Source: Nonomuraea sp. NBC_00507 | GTDB taxonomy: Bacteria; Actinomycetota; Actinomycetes; Streptosporangiales; Streptosporangiaceae | Length of the DNA: 64,000 bases | NCBI RefSeq assembly: GCF_036013525.1 | Contig: NZ_CP107853.1 | Location: 9,300,001 to 9,364,000 of the forward strand | Direction of reading: 5' to 3' | Part shown: positions 50,975 through 60,610 of the stretch, in pieces | Numbering within the stretch: position 1 is the first letter of the stretch | How the letters are laid out: every line of letters starts with the position of its first letter | Program-made: the position numbers and the translations under genes | The notes under the pieces: generated by a model | The model's database searches: none | What the model was told of the DNA's origin: nothing | The model's input: the letters and a program-made list of their open reading frames with translations, nothing else

Positions 50975-52366
50975 ATGACCGAGCCGCTCAACATCGGAAG
51001 CCATGACCTTCCCATCACCGAGGAACTGGCCGCATTCATGCGCACCGGCTGGGCGGATACGAGTCGGGTGGATGTGGCGGCGCTGCCGATCGCGCCGTGG
51101 GCGGCCAAGCGCCGCGCCGCGCTGGCGGCACGGTTTCCCGGTGAGCGGCTGGTGGTCCCGGCGGGCACGCTCAAGGTCCGCAGCAACGACGCCGACTACC
51201 GGTTCCGGCCGCACAGCGCATATGCGTACCTGACGGGCGCGGGCGAGCCGGACGACGTGCTGGTGATCGAGCCGTCCGGGGAGAGCGTCCTGTACCTGCG
51301 GCCGCGCTCGCCCCGTGAGGAGGGCCAGGAGTTCTACCGGGACCGCCGCTACGGCGAGTTCTGGGCAGGGCGCCGCCCTGACCTGGCGGAGGCCGCGGCG
51401 CTCTACCAGATGGAGTGCCGGCACATCCGCGACCTAGAGCTCGACAAGCCCGCCCGGGTGCTGCGCGGCGTGGACGCCTCGGTGGACGCGGGGGCGCCGC
51501 GCGGCGAGGGCGACGCCGAGTTCGAGTCGTTCCTGTCGGAGATGCGGCTGGTCAAGGACGAGTGGGAGGTCGGCGAGCTGCGCTCGGCCGTGGACGCCAC
51601 CGTGCGCGGCTTCGAGGACGTCGTGCGGGCGCTGCCCCAGGCTGTCGGGCATCCGCGCGGCGAGCGGTATCTGGAGGGCGTGTTCGGGCTGCGGGCGCGG
51701 CTGGAGGGCAACGCCGTCGGCTACGAGAGCATCGTGGCCTCCGGGTCGCACGCGTGCGTGCTGCACTGGATCCGCAACGACGGTGCGCTGAGCGCCGGTG
51801 ACCTGCTCCTGCTGGACGCGGGCGTCGAGTCGGACACGCTCTACACCGCCGACGTGACCCGCACGTTCCCCTTGTCGGGGCGGTTCAGCCCGGTGCAGCG
51901 GCAGGCGTACGAGCTGGTGTACGAGGCCCAGACGGCCGCCATCGCCACGCTCCGCCCGGGCGCCCGCTTCCGCGACTTCCACCTGGCGGCCATGCAGGTG
52001 ATCTGCGACGGCCTGCGTGACTGGGGCCTGCTCAAGGGCTCCACCGACGAGCTCATGGAGACCGGGCTCTACCGGCGCTACACGCTCTGCAGCAGCGGCC
52101 ACATGCTGGGCCTGGACGTGCACGACTGCGCGAAGGCGCGGGCGGAGGTCTACCTGGACGGCGTCCTGGAGGAGGGCTACGCGCTCACCGTCGAGCCGGG
52201 GCTGTACTTCCAGCCGGACGACCTGACCCTGCCCGAGGAGCTGCGCGGCATGGGCATCCGCATCGAGGACGACCTGGTCGTCACCGCGGACGGCGCGGCG
52301 CTGCTGTCGTCGGGGCTGCCGCGGCGCGCGGACGAGATCGAGTCCTGGATGAGTGCCCTGGCGTAA
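50975..52366 (+). CDS. pepP: Xaa-Pro aminopeptidase (aminopeptidase P)
   Basis: 463 residues. The N-terminal creatinase-like domain has SAYAYLTGAGEPDDVLVIEP. The pita-bread catalytic domain shows LLLLDAGVESDTLYTADVTRTF with the two Asp metal ligands, GHMLGLDVHD with the His, and LTVEPGLYF and IRIEDDLVVT with the two Glu ligands. It removes an N-terminal residue before proline. It may serve peptide turnover, as the next gene to the mce operon. Confidence 0.95.
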   Translation: MTEPLNIGSHDLPITEELAAFMRTGWADTSRVDVAALPIAPWAAKRRAALAARFPGERLVVPAGTLKVRSNDADYRFRPHSAYAYLTGAGEPDDVLVIEPSGESVLYLRPRSPREEGQEFYRDRRYGEFWAGRRPDLAEAAALYQMECRHIRDLELDKPARVLRGVDASVDAGAPRGEGDAEFESFLSEMRLVKDEWEVGELRSAVDATVRGFEDVVRALPQAVGHPRGERYLEGVFGLRARLEGNAVGYESIVASGSHACVLHWIRNDGALSAGDLLLLDAGVESDTLYTADVTRTFPLSGRFSPVQRQAYELVYEAQTAAIATLRPGARFRDFHLAAMQVICDGLRDWGLLKGSTDELMETGLYRRYTLCSSGHMLGLDVHDCAKARAEVYLDGVLEEGYALTVEPGLYFQPDDLTLPEELRGMGIRIEDDLVVTADGAALLSSGLPRRADEIESWMSALA

Positions 52367-52507
52367 CGGAGCCATCACGTTTCGTACTGGGCTGACAAGG
52401 TGTGAGCTGGGTCTCATACCTTTTCCTCAAATTCGCCGCAAAGCGTCGACTACTAGAAAACCCGTCAGTAGGGTGACTGATCCGTAGGCGGCGGAGGTGG
52501 TCAGCTC

Positions 52508-53299
52508 ATGGCCTTGTCCGGATTCGTCGGACGCAAGGCCGGGTCGGTGCTCGGACAGGTCGGTGACCTGTTCGTCATCGCCCTGGAGGGGCTGCGCCGC
52601 AGCTGGGACGTCAAGAGCTGGTGGTGGGAGTTCGTCGACCAGTGCTGGTTCCTGGCCCGGGTGACCAGCGTGCCCGTCCTGCTCGTCTCCCTGCCGCTGG
52701 GCGCCACCGTGGCGCTGCAGGTGGGCGAGCTGGCCTGGCAGCTCGGCGCGGGCTCGGCCACCGGCAGCGCCGTCTTCGTCGGCCTGATCCGCGAGGTGGC
52801 GCCGCTGGCCAGCGCGTTGCTGATCGCCGGGGCCGGCGGCAGTGCCATGACCTCCGACATCGGCGCGCGCCACATCCGCGATGAGTTGTCCGCGATGGAG
52901 GTCATGTCGGTCAACCCGATCCATCGCCTGGTCACGCCGCGCATGTGGGCGGCCAGCACGATCGCGGTGTGCCTGTGCCCGCTGGTCATCCTGGCGGGCG
53001 CGAGCGGCGGCTACTTCTTCAACGTGGTCGTGCAGGGCGTCACGCCGGGCGCCTACTTCGACGGCGCGCTGTCCCTGGTGGTCGCCTCGGACCTGTACGT
53101 CACGCTGTTCAAGGCGTGGATCTTCGGGTTCATCGCGGCGGCGGTCGCCTGCTACAAGGGCATGACCTGCGCGACCAGCCCGGTCGGGGTGGGGCGGGCG
53201 GTCAACCAGTCGACCGTGGTGACGTTCATGCTGGTGTTCACGTTCAACTACGTGATCTCCGCGGTGTACTTCCTGGCCTACCCGCCGAGGTCGCTCTGA
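52508..53299 (+). CDS. yrbEA: YrbEA, Mce-system permease
   Basis: 263 residues, MlaE/YrbE fold with about five membrane helices. The EVAPLASALLIAGAGGSAMTSD segment and its AMEVMSVNP loop are typical. First gene of a nine-gene operon. The preceding 141 bp contain a small inverted repeat TCAGT-AGGGTG-ACTGA at 52465-52480. The pair of YrbE proteins is the membrane core for Mce importers, which in mycobacteria carry lipids or sterols. Confidence 0.96.
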   Translation: MALSGFVGRKAGSVLGQVGDLFVIALEGLRRSWDVKSWWWEFVDQCWFLARVTSVPVLLVSLPLGATVALQVGELAWQLGAGSATGSAVFVGLIREVAPLASALLIAGAGGSAMTSDIGARHIRDELSAMEVMSVNPIHRLVTPRMWAASTIAVCLCPLVILAGASGGYFFNVVVQGVTPGAYFDGALSLVVASDLYVTLFKAWIFGFIAAAVACYKGMTCATSPVGVGRAVNQSTVVTFMLVFTFNYVISAVYFLAYPPRSL

Positions 53300-54153
53300 T
53301 GGTGACGCGGACGGCCGGCCTCAGACTCGCCCTCCGGGGGCGGGATCTCGCCGAGCGGTTCGCGACGCTGGCCGACTGGCCGCTGTTCGTGTGGAAGGTC
53401 CTGTACTACTCCGTCCGCGACGTCGTGCTGCGGCTGCGCTACATCAAGGTCGTCTTACGGCAGGTCAGCGACGTCGTCGTGGGCGTCGGCGCGACCGTCA
53501 TCGGCGGCGGCATGATCTTCGTGGTGTTCACGATGGCGTTCGTCGTGGGCGCGACCGTCGGCCTGCAGGGCTACCAGGGGCTGCAGGCGATCGGCGCGGA
53601 GTCGTTCATGGGCCTGGTGGGCAGCTTCGCCAACGTCCGCGAGATCACCCCGATCATCGCGGCGACGGCGCTGGCGGCGCAGGTCGGCTCGTCGTTCACG
53701 GCGGAGCTGGGCGCGATGCGGATCTCGGAGGAGATCGACGCGCTGGAGGTGATGGGCATCAACGCCTTCACCTATCTGATCTGCACCCGGGTCGTGGCGG
53801 CGCTGCTGGCGCTCATGCCGATCTACCTCATCGCGTTGTTCGCCAGCTTCTTCGCCACGCGGCTGATGTGCACGGTGTTGTTCGGGCTGGCGCCCGGCGT
53901 CTACGACTACTACTTCTACCTGTATCTGCCGGTCAGCGACATCGTGTTCAGCGTCGCCAAGGTGGGCGTGTTCGCCTTCGCGGTCATCGTGATCCATTGC
54001 TACCACGGCTTCTACGCCACCGGCGGCCCCGTGGGCGTGGGGGTGGCGGCGGGCCGCGCCATCCGCCAGTCGATCGTCACGATCGTGCTGCTCAACCTGC
54101 TGTTGTCGTACCTGTTCTGGGGCGGCGGCGGCAACATACCGCTGACGGGGTGA
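53299..54153 (+). CDS. yrbEB: YrbEB, Mce-system permease
   Basis: 284 residues from the ATG at 53299, which overlaps the yrbEA TGA by one base; the longer upstream frame has no support. Features are GMIFVVFTMAFVVGATVGL and FANVREITPIIAATALAAQVG. It is the second permease of the Mce complex. Five or six membrane helices are seen. YrbEA and YrbEB would form a heterodimer. Confidence 0.96.
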   Translation: MVTRTAGLRLALRGRDLAERFATLADWPLFVWKVLYYSVRDVVLRLRYIKVVLRQVSDVVVGVGATVIGGGMIFVVFTMAFVVGATVGLQGYQGLQAIGAESFMGLVGSFANVREITPIIAATALAAQVGSSFTAELGAMRISEEIDALEVMGINAFTYLICTRVVAALLALMPIYLIALFASFFATRLMCTVLFGLAPGVYDYYFYLYLPVSDIVFSVAKVGVFAFAVIVIHCYHGFYATGGPVGVGVAAGRAIRQSIVTIVLLNLLLSYLFWGGGGNIPLTG

Positions 54154-54157
54154 GCCG

Positions 54158-55177
54158 GTGGCCCGATTCGAACTCTCCCTCGCCGCCCGGGTGGGCATCG
54201 CCTTCGCCATGCTCGCTCTGCTGGCGGCGGCCACGGTGTACGTCATCCGCACCGCCACCCAGATCAGCGGGACCCGGATCGACGCCGTCTTCGCCCGGTC
54301 GGGGCAGGGCCTCGACACCAATTCGCCCGTCAAGATCCGCGGCATCACGGTCGGCGACGTGACGGCCGTGTCGCTCGACGCCAAGGGCCGGGCGGTGGTG
54401 ACCATGCACATCGAGCCCGGCGTCAAGGTGCCCCAGACCGCGGTCGCCTCCATCGAGCCGTCGTCGGTGTTCGGCCCGAAGTTCCTCGCGCTCACGCCCG
54501 GCACGGGCGAGACCACCGGCCCCTACCTGGCCAGTGGCGCCGTCATCACCGACACCGAAGGGCCGCTGGACCTGTCCGACACGCTCGGCGCCGCCTACCG
54601 CGGCCTGGACGCCGTCGACCCGCGCGAGGTCACCGTGATCGTGCACACCATCGCCAAGGGGCTCGACGGCAAGGGCGAGCACCTGCGCGAGCTGATCGGC
54701 GACGCCGGCACCGTCGTCGCCGTCGCGCACCGGCACCGCGGGCGGGCCAGGCAGTTCCTGCACGACACCGCCGCGCTCGGCACGGCACTGTCGGACAAGG
54801 GCGACGAGCTCGTCTCCATCTCCTCCGACGTCAACGTCATCACCCCCGACCTGCTCAAGCGCGCCGACAAGGTACGCGTCCTGCTCGACGAGGTCACCTC
54901 CGTCTCCGGCCAGGCAGCACACGGCTTGCGCAAGCACCGCCAGAACCTGCGGGCCGGGGTGCACTCGGGCGAACGGGTGGCCGCGCTCATCTACGCCCAG
55001 CTCGGCCTGGCCGGCGACGGCATCCGCGGCGTCAACCGGCTCGTCGACCTGCTGAACGAGCTCATCGAGGCCCAGGGCCCGGGCGACACCCGCCAGCTGC
55101 AGGTCGAGGCGTTCCTCGCGACCGACGTCTGCGAGCTGATCGTCGGCTCCTGCGGACCCACCGACGGGAGGCGCTGA
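54158..55177 (+). CDS. mceA: MceA, Mce/MlaD-domain protein
   Basis: 339 residues from a GTG at 54158. One membrane helix at 8-29 is followed by the MlaD domain with FARSGQGLDTNSPVKIRGITVGDV and a helical MCE rod. The Mce ring and tube shuttle hydrophobic molecules between the cell surface and the permease. First of six consecutive Mce proteins, each with a similar N-terminal half. Confidence 0.94.
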   Translation: MARFELSLAARVGIAFAMLALLAAATVYVIRTATQISGTRIDAVFARSGQGLDTNSPVKIRGITVGDVTAVSLDAKGRAVVTMHIEPGVKVPQTAVASIEPSSVFGPKFLALTPGTGETTGPYLASGAVITDTEGPLDLSDTLGAAYRGLDAVDPREVTVIVHTIAKGLDGKGEHLRELIGDAGTVVAVAHRHRGRARQFLHDTAALGTALSDKGDELVSISSDVNVITPDLLKRADKVRVLLDEVTSVSGQAAHGLRKHRQNLRAGVHSGERVAALIYAQLGLAGDGIRGVNRLVDLLNELIEAQGPGDTRQLQVEAFLATDVCELIVGSCGPTDGRR

Positions 55178-55178
55178 C

Positions 55179-56216
55179 ATGGCCCGCCGGGGATGGTTGT
55201 TCGCCAGGTTCGCGCTGTTCATCGGGCTGACCATGACGCTGATCGTGCTGATCAGCGTGCAGATCGAGCGGGTCGGCACCGGCGGCGGCTACCGGCTCGT
55301 CGCCACGTTCGACGACGTGTCCGGGCTGACCGAGGGCGACCAGGTCAAGATCGCCGGAGCGCCCGTCGGCCAGGTCTCCGGCATCAGAGTCGTCGACGGG
55401 CGCGCGGAAGTGACCTTGGAGGTGCAGGACGCGGTCACCGTGCCGGCCGACACCGAGGCCGCCATCCGCTGGCGCAACGCCGTCGGCCAGCGTGTCGTCT
55501 ACCTGCTGCCCGGCACCGCCCCCGGCAAGCTGCCGCCCGGCGGCCGCATCGCCCGCACGTCGTCGGTGGTGGACATCGGCGAGCTGGTCAGCGACCTCGG
55601 CCCGCTGACCCGCAGCCTGGACCCCGAGCAGATCAACCAGCTGCTCACCGCCGCCGCCAAGGCACTCAAAGGCAACCAGCACAACATCCCGCGGCTGCTC
55701 GACAACGTCAACGCCATCACCACGACCGTCAACGAACGCAAGAAGACCATCGAGCAACTACTGGAGGACTACGCCACCGTGACCGGCGTGGTCGCGCGGC
55801 GGGACAAGCAGATCGAGCAGCTCATCGACAATCTGGTCGTGTTGTCGGACGCCTTCGCCGGCAACCGCAAGCTGATCGACGACTCGCTGGTGGAGCTGTC
55901 CACCACGATCCACACCCAGAACGAGGTGCTCGGCAAGAACGCCGGCGAGCTCGGCGCTCTGGTCGACAACCTGACCGGGCTGACCGGCGGCATCCGGCGG
56001 AACATCGGCAAGATCGACAAGGCGGTCGGCACGCTGCAGCCGTCGTTGGCGCGCGGCTACGCCACCGTCAACCGCGGCCACTACTTCATCACCGCGGTCC
56101 CCTGCCTGGCGCTGACGCCGGCGCCGTGCCCGTACGGGATGCAGACGCCGCCGCCCCTGCGCAACACCCGGGTGCAGAGCTCCCAGGACCTCCAGAAGCT
56201 CATGGTGGGTGGCTGA
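55179..56216 (+). CDS. mceB: MceB, Mce/MlaD-domain protein
   Basis: 345 residues from ATG 55179, one base after the mceA stop. A membrane helix at 6-25 precedes the MlaD domain (FDDVSGLTEGDQVKIAGAPVGQV) and a long coiled-coil helical region. It ends with a cysteine-containing tail (AVPCLALTPAPCPYG) as in mycobacterial MceB. Part of the Mce tube. Confidence 0.95.
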   Translation: MARRGWLFARFALFIGLTMTLIVLISVQIERVGTGGGYRLVATFDDVSGLTEGDQVKIAGAPVGQVSGIRVVDGRAEVTLEVQDAVTVPADTEAAIRWRNAVGQRVVYLLPGTAPGKLPPGGRIARTSSVVDIGELVSDLGPLTRSLDPEQINQLLTAAAKALKGNQHNIPRLLDNVNAITTTVNERKKTIEQLLEDYATVTGVVARRDKQIEQLIDNLVVLSDAFAGNRKLIDDSLVELSTTIHTQNEVLGKNAGELGALVDNLTGLTGGIRRNIGKIDKAVGTLQPSLARGYATVNRGHYFITAVPCLALTPAPCPYGMQTPPPLRNTRVQSSQDLQKLMVGG

Positions 56217-57241
56217 TGGCGCTCAAGTCCTTCAGGGATCGCAACAAATACGCCGTCGGCCTGGTGTCGATGGCCACGCTCGCCGTCATCCTGGCCGCCA
56301 CGTTCCTGGTCGGCAACCTCGGCCTGCTCGAGGGCGGCTACACGATGTCGGGCGTGTTCGCCGACTCCGGCGGCGTGCGCACCGGCAACGACGTGCGGGT
56401 CGCCGGGGTACGCGTCGGCGAGGTCACCGAGGTGCGCCCCGATTACGCGCAGGGCCAGGTGATCGTCACCTGGCGGGTCGACGACGGCGTGCGCCTCGGC
56501 CGCGGCACCCGCGCCGACATCGCCCTGTCGAACCTGCTCGGCGGCCGCTACGTCAAGCTCACCGGCGCCGTGTCGGCCCCGTACATGGACCAGCTGCCCG
56601 AGGCCCGGCGGCGCATCCCCATGGACCGCACCGGCGTGCCCACGCTGATCAACGACGCCATCAAGGACGCGACCCGCCTGGTCGAGCGCCTGGACACCGA
56701 GGCGGTGGACGACCTGCTCACCGAGCTCGGCAAGGTCGACCTCGCCAAACGCGGCCGCATCACCCGGCTGATGAAGAACATCGGCGACCTGTCGGACACG
56801 ATCAGCAAGAGCGAGCCGCAGCTGCAGCGGCTGCTCGACCACGGCACCAAGATCATGGAACTGCTGGAGAAGAAGGACAAGCAGCTCGTCCGCCTCATCG
56901 ACGGCATCGAGATCATGCTGAACGAGCTGCGCAAACGCAGGAACGAGCTCCGTGTCCTGCTCGGTGACGGCAGCGACCTGGTGCAGAGCACCACCCGGCT
57001 GATCAGCGAGCACGAGCGGTCGCTCATCCAGATCCTCGACGACAACGCGGCCATCACCACCCGGCTCAGCGAGGGCAACGAGCAGCTCAATTCGCTCCTG
57101 GCATGGGCGGGCCCGACGTTCTCCGGCCTGTCCACGATGGGCGGTCAGGGCCCGTGGCTCGAGGCCATAGCCACGGGCCTCGGCCCCATCAACCCGGAAG
57201 TGCTCACCGCCATCACCAAGGACAGGAGGAACGACCGATGA
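56216..57241 (+). CDS. mceC: MceC, Mce/MlaD-domain protein
   Basis: 341 residues from the ATG at 56216, which overlaps the mceB stop by one base. An N-terminal helix (LVSMATLAVILAATFLVGNLG) leads to FADSGGVRTGNDVRVAGVRVGEV, the MlaD core, then a long helical part (EPQLQRLLDHGTKIMELLEK). It lacks the Pro-rich C-terminal tail that some MceC proteins have. Confidence 0.94.
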   Translation: MALKSFRDRNKYAVGLVSMATLAVILAATFLVGNLGLLEGGYTMSGVFADSGGVRTGNDVRVAGVRVGEVTEVRPDYAQGQVIVTWRVDDGVRLGRGTRADIALSNLLGGRYVKLTGAVSAPYMDQLPEARRRIPMDRTGVPTLINDAIKDATRLVERLDTEAVDDLLTELGKVDLAKRGRITRLMKNIGDLSDTISKSEPQLQRLLDHGTKIMELLEKKDKQLVRLIDGIEIMLNELRKRRNELRVLLGDGSDLVQSTTRLISEHERSLIQILDDNAAITTRLSEGNEQLNSLLAWAGPTFSGLSTMGGQGPWLEAIATGLGPINPEVLTAITKDRRNDR

Positions 57242-58263
57242 GGCGGCTGACAGCGGTGCTGGTCGCCTGGGTGTTCCTGGCGTCCGGGTGCTCCGTGCTG
57301 GGGGCGGAGCCGTACCGGCTGATGGCGATCTTCAGCAAGGCGCCCTCCCTGTACGAGGAGGCGCGGATCAAGGTGATGGGCCTCGACGCCGGGTACGTGG
57401 ACAGCATCCGCATCGAGGGCGACAAGGTCCGGGTCGGGCTGCGGGTGGACCGGGACGTGCCGCTCCCGGCCGATGTCAAGGCGGTGGTCGCGCCGCAGAA
57501 CACCCTGGGCGAGCGCAACGTCGTGCTCTATCCGCCGTGGAAGCCGGGAGATGCGAAGATCGCGCCCGGGACGACCATCCCGCTGGAGCGCACCGACCTG
57601 CCGGTGGAGATCGACGACGCGCTCGACGCGTTCACCAAGCTGACCGACGCGCTGGACGACGACAAGCTGGGCGATGTGGCCGGGGACCTGGCCGACGGGG
57701 TCAGGGGCCGCGGCAAGACGATCAACAACGCGATCGCCGACACCGCCGAGCTCACCGGCACCCTGGCCAAGCAGGACCAGCAGCTCATCGACCTGGCCAA
57801 AGGGCTGAACCGGCTGGCCACCACGCTCAACGAGCGCGAGAGCCAGGTGACCGGCGCGATCGACTCCTTCTCCGAGGCCAGCGCGATCCTGGCCGAGGAG
57901 CGGCGGCGGCTGCGCGGCTTCGTCACCGGCATGGCCGAGTTCGTCCGGCGCGGCGACGTGATCATCGAGCAGTACGCGGAACGGCTGCCGCAGGCCGCCG
58001 GGACGCTGGCCGAGCTGGTGCTGACGGTCCGGGCCAACAGCGCGTCCATGGCGCAGGCGGTCAAGGGCGCGGCCGACTTCGCCGACGTGATCATCGACGC
58101 CTGGGACAGGAAGCAGCACGTGCTGAAGATCCGCGTCGTGCTGAACGCGATGACGAGGGCGTGGCTGACGCCGCTGTTCGAGGCGCTGAACCTGGGGCGG
58201 GTGCCGTGCCTGCCCGGCCGGCTGAGCAACTGTCCCTTCGAGCGGCAAGGGAGGCGGCAGTGA
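57238..58263 (+). CDS. mceD: MceD, Mce-domain lipoprotein
   Basis: 341 residues from the ATG at 57238, in a 4-base ATGA overlap. A lipoprotein signal ends in LASGC at about residues 14-18, which is more often a MceE trait; here MceD and MceE both have it. MlaD core ARIKVMGLDAGYVDSI. The helical rod follows. Confidence 0.93.
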   Translation: MRRLTAVLVAWVFLASGCSVLGAEPYRLMAIFSKAPSLYEEARIKVMGLDAGYVDSIRIEGDKVRVGLRVDRDVPLPADVKAVVAPQNTLGERNVVLYPPWKPGDAKIAPGTTIPLERTDLPVEIDDALDAFTKLTDALDDDKLGDVAGDLADGVRGRGKTINNAIADTAELTGTLAKQDQQLIDLAKGLNRLATTLNERESQVTGAIDSFSEASAILAEERRRLRGFVTGMAEFVRRGDVIIEQYAERLPQAAGTLAELVLTVRANSASMAQAVKGAADFADVIIDAWDRKQHVLKIRVVLNAMTRAWLTPLFEALNLGRVPCLPGRLSNCPFERQGRRQ

Positions 58264-59258
58264 GGGTCTTCGCCGCGGCGCTCGCACTGGCCGTCACCAC
58301 GTCATGCTCGCTGCAGACGCTCGGCGCGACCACGGGCGACCTCACGCTGTACGCGGTCTTCGACGACGTGCAGAGCCTGGTGGCCGGGCACAGCGTGCAG
58401 ATCGCGGACGTGCGGGTCGGCACGGTCACCGAGATCCGCCTGCAGGGCTACCGGGCCAAGGTGACGATGTCGGTCAAGTCGGAGCACCGGTTGCCCCAGG
58501 GCAGCACGGCGACCGTGGCCAAGACGTCGGTCCTGGGCGAGAACTACGTGCTGCTCACCCCGCCGAAGGGCAAGGACCTGTCCACGGGCCCGTACCTGGC
58601 GAACGGGGCCACGATCGCCGACACGTCGGTCGAGCCGGACATCGAGCAGGTCACCGCCAAGGCGGGGCCGCTCATCGAGGCGCTCGGCGCGCAGGACGTC
58701 AACGCCATCCTGGACGCCGCCTCGACCGCCTTCGCCGGGCAGGGCGACGACGTCAACAAGCTGATCAAGCAGACGGCCGAGGTCACCGACGCCTACTCCG
58801 CGGCCCGCGCCGACCTGGCCACCACCATCGACGCGCTGGCGAAGCTGGGCGACGACCTCGCGGCGGGCAGCGACGAGCTGGACCGGCTGCCGGGCACGCT
58901 CGCCGCGGCCACCTCGCGGCTCGCGCACGGGCGCAAGCACATCAAGAAGACCATCGTCGCGCTGACGAACCTGGCCAGGGAGGCCAACCTCACCGTGTAC
59001 CCGCGGCACGCGGCGCGGCTGCGTACCCTGCTGCGCGAGCTTCAGACCATCTCGTCCTCCATCCAGCGGGGCAAGGAGGATCTGAAGGCGCTGGTGGCCA
59101 AGATCCAGACGTTCCTCGACGCGCCGCCGATCACGGCCAACGGCCAGGTGCTGATCTACGTCTGGCTGAAGGGTGTGCTGCTGCCTCAGAGGTCCGACGA
59201 GGGGCCGCGGCCGAACCTGGTCGAGGACTTCCGCCTGCTGCTGGAGCCGCCGCGATGA
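58260..59258 (+). CDS. mceE: MceE, Mce-domain lipoprotein
   Basis: 332 residues from a GTG at 58260 (GTGA overlap with mceD). The signal peptide ends in TTSC, a lipobox. The MlaD core is FDDVQSLVAGHSVQIADVRVGTV, then VAKTSVLGENYVLLTP. The lipid anchor places the tube tip at the cell surface. Mycobacterial MceE proteins are lipoproteins in the same place. Confidence 0.95.
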   Translation: MRVFAAALALAVTTSCSLQTLGATTGDLTLYAVFDDVQSLVAGHSVQIADVRVGTVTEIRLQGYRAKVTMSVKSEHRLPQGSTATVAKTSVLGENYVLLTPPKGKDLSTGPYLANGATIADTSVEPDIEQVTAKAGPLIEALGAQDVNAILDAASTAFAGQGDDVNKLIKQTAEVTDAYSAARADLATTIDALAKLGDDLAAGSDELDRLPGTLAAATSRLAHGRKHIKKTIVALTNLAREANLTVYPRHAARLRTLLRELQTISSSIQRGKEDLKALVAKIQTFLDAPPITANGQVLIYVWLKGVLLPQRSDEGPRPNLVEDFRLLLEPPR

Positions 59259-60610
59259 GAAACCGGATTTATCTGAACTTGGGGTTCTTCGCGGCGCTCG
59301 GGATCGTGATGACGATCTGGGCGTTCAGCACGATCATCCGGCTCGACGCGATCGAGCGGCCGTACCGGGTGTCGGCGGAGTTCCTCTCCTCCCCCGGTCT
59401 GGTGCGCGGCTTCGATGTGGCCTATCTGGGGGTACGCGTCGGCAAGATCGGCGATGTGGGGCTGGCCCCCGGCAGGATCGTCGTCGGCCTGGACATCGAC
59501 AAGGAGATCCGGCTGCCGAAGGGCGTGACGGCCGAGGTGCGGCGCAAGTCCGCCATCGGGGAGCCGTACGTGGAGCTCTCACCGCCGGCCACCGGCGTCG
59601 CAGGGCCGTCACTCGCGGCCGGGGACACGATCCCGCTCACCAAGACGACCGTCCCGCTCGACTACAAGAAGTTGTTCGAGGGCGTCGGCAAGCTCCTGAA
59701 CGCGGTGCCGCCCCGGGACGCCAAGACGATCACCCATGAGCTGGCGGTCGCGCTGGACGGCCGGGCGCCGGCGATCAGGAGCCTCATCGACGACGCCCAC
59801 TCCCTGACCGACACCCTCGCCGACAACGCCGACGTCCTCGACGAGCTGTCGGTGCAGCTCACGCAGCTGACGCACACGCTGGCGGGCAAGAGGGAGCAGC
59901 TGGCGTCCGGGATCACGGACCTGAGCACGGTGACGGCGACGCTGCGCGCCTCACGTACCGACCTGAACACCATCCTCGACCAGGGGCCCGGGGTGTTCGC
60001 GCGGCTCGACGCGGCGGTCAGGACGTCCCGGCCCGGGTTCTCGTGCCTGCTGACGGCGGCGGGGCTGCCGCACCGGCCGGCGTTCTCGGCGCAGACCGGG
60101 CGGAACGTGCACCACCTGCTCAGCATCGTGCCGACCGCGCTGAGCCTGACCGACGACGTCAGCGACCGGCGCGACGGCACCGTCTACGCCAAGGCGGCGT
60201 TCGTGTTCAGCGTGCCGGGCGGGCCGACGCCTGCCGAGGAGTACGCGGGGGCGATCGGCCCGCCCAAGGTGCCCCGCCTGCGTGCGTGCCCCGATCGGCC
60301 GGCCGTGCCCGATCCCGCCGACGCCGACACCGATGCCGACGACGTCGCGGACCGGGGCACCGGCCCCCGTCAGGACGCCGCTGCATCCCCGGGGCCTGCG
60401 GCGAAGAAGACCAAGGAGCCCAAGGAAAGCGAGCGCGTCGCGAAGACGTCGCCCAGCGGCGTGGCCGCCACCGGTGCCGCGTCGTCCCGCACCACACCGA
60501 ACCCCGTCCCGCTGATTGTCGCGATATTCCTTGCCGTTGTGGCATGTGGTGGCATCGTGGGCTGGACCGCGGCGGGCCGGGCCGCCCGCCGCCGTGAGGA
60601 GTCACCGTGA
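59255..60610 (+). CDS. mceF: MceF, Mce-domain protein with extra C-terminal membrane helix
   Basis: 451 residues from ATG 59255, in a 4-base overlap. An N-terminal helix and MlaD core (FDVAYLGVRVGKIGDV, then EVRRKSAIGEPYVELSP) are followed by the usual rod. Residues about 340-450 form an Asp/Pro/Lys-rich linker and a second hydrophobic segment (VPLIVAIFLAVVACGGIVGW) that usual MceF proteins lack. The C-terminus would then be cytoplasmic, or the end would anchor the tube on the membrane a second time. Confidence 0.93.
   Translation: MRNRIYLNLGFFAALGIVMTIWAFSTIIRLDAIERPYRVSAEFLSSPGLVRGFDVAYLGVRVGKIGDVGLAPGRIVVGLDIDKEIRLPKGVTAEVRRKSAIGEPYVELSPPATGVAGPSLAAGDTIPLTKTTVPLDYKKLFEGVGKLLNAVPPRDAKTITHELAVALDGRAPAIRSLIDDAHSLTDTLADNADVLDELSVQLTQLTHTLAGKREQLASGITDLSTVTATLRASRTDLNTILDQGPGVFARLDAAVRTSRPGFSCLLTAAGLPHRPAFSAQTGRNVHHLLSIVPTALSLTDDVSDRRDGTVYAKAAFVFSVPGGPTPAEEYAGAIGPPKVPRLRACPDRPAVPDPADADTDADDVADRGTGPRQDAAASPGPAAKKTKEPKESERVAKTSPSGVAATGAASSRTTPNPVPLIVAIFLAVVACGGIVGWTAAGRAARRREESP

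Noticed and set aside
52465..52480. A 5-bp inverted repeat upstream of yrbEA as an operator.
   Set aside because: Arms are too short to separate from chance; noted only in the gene entry.
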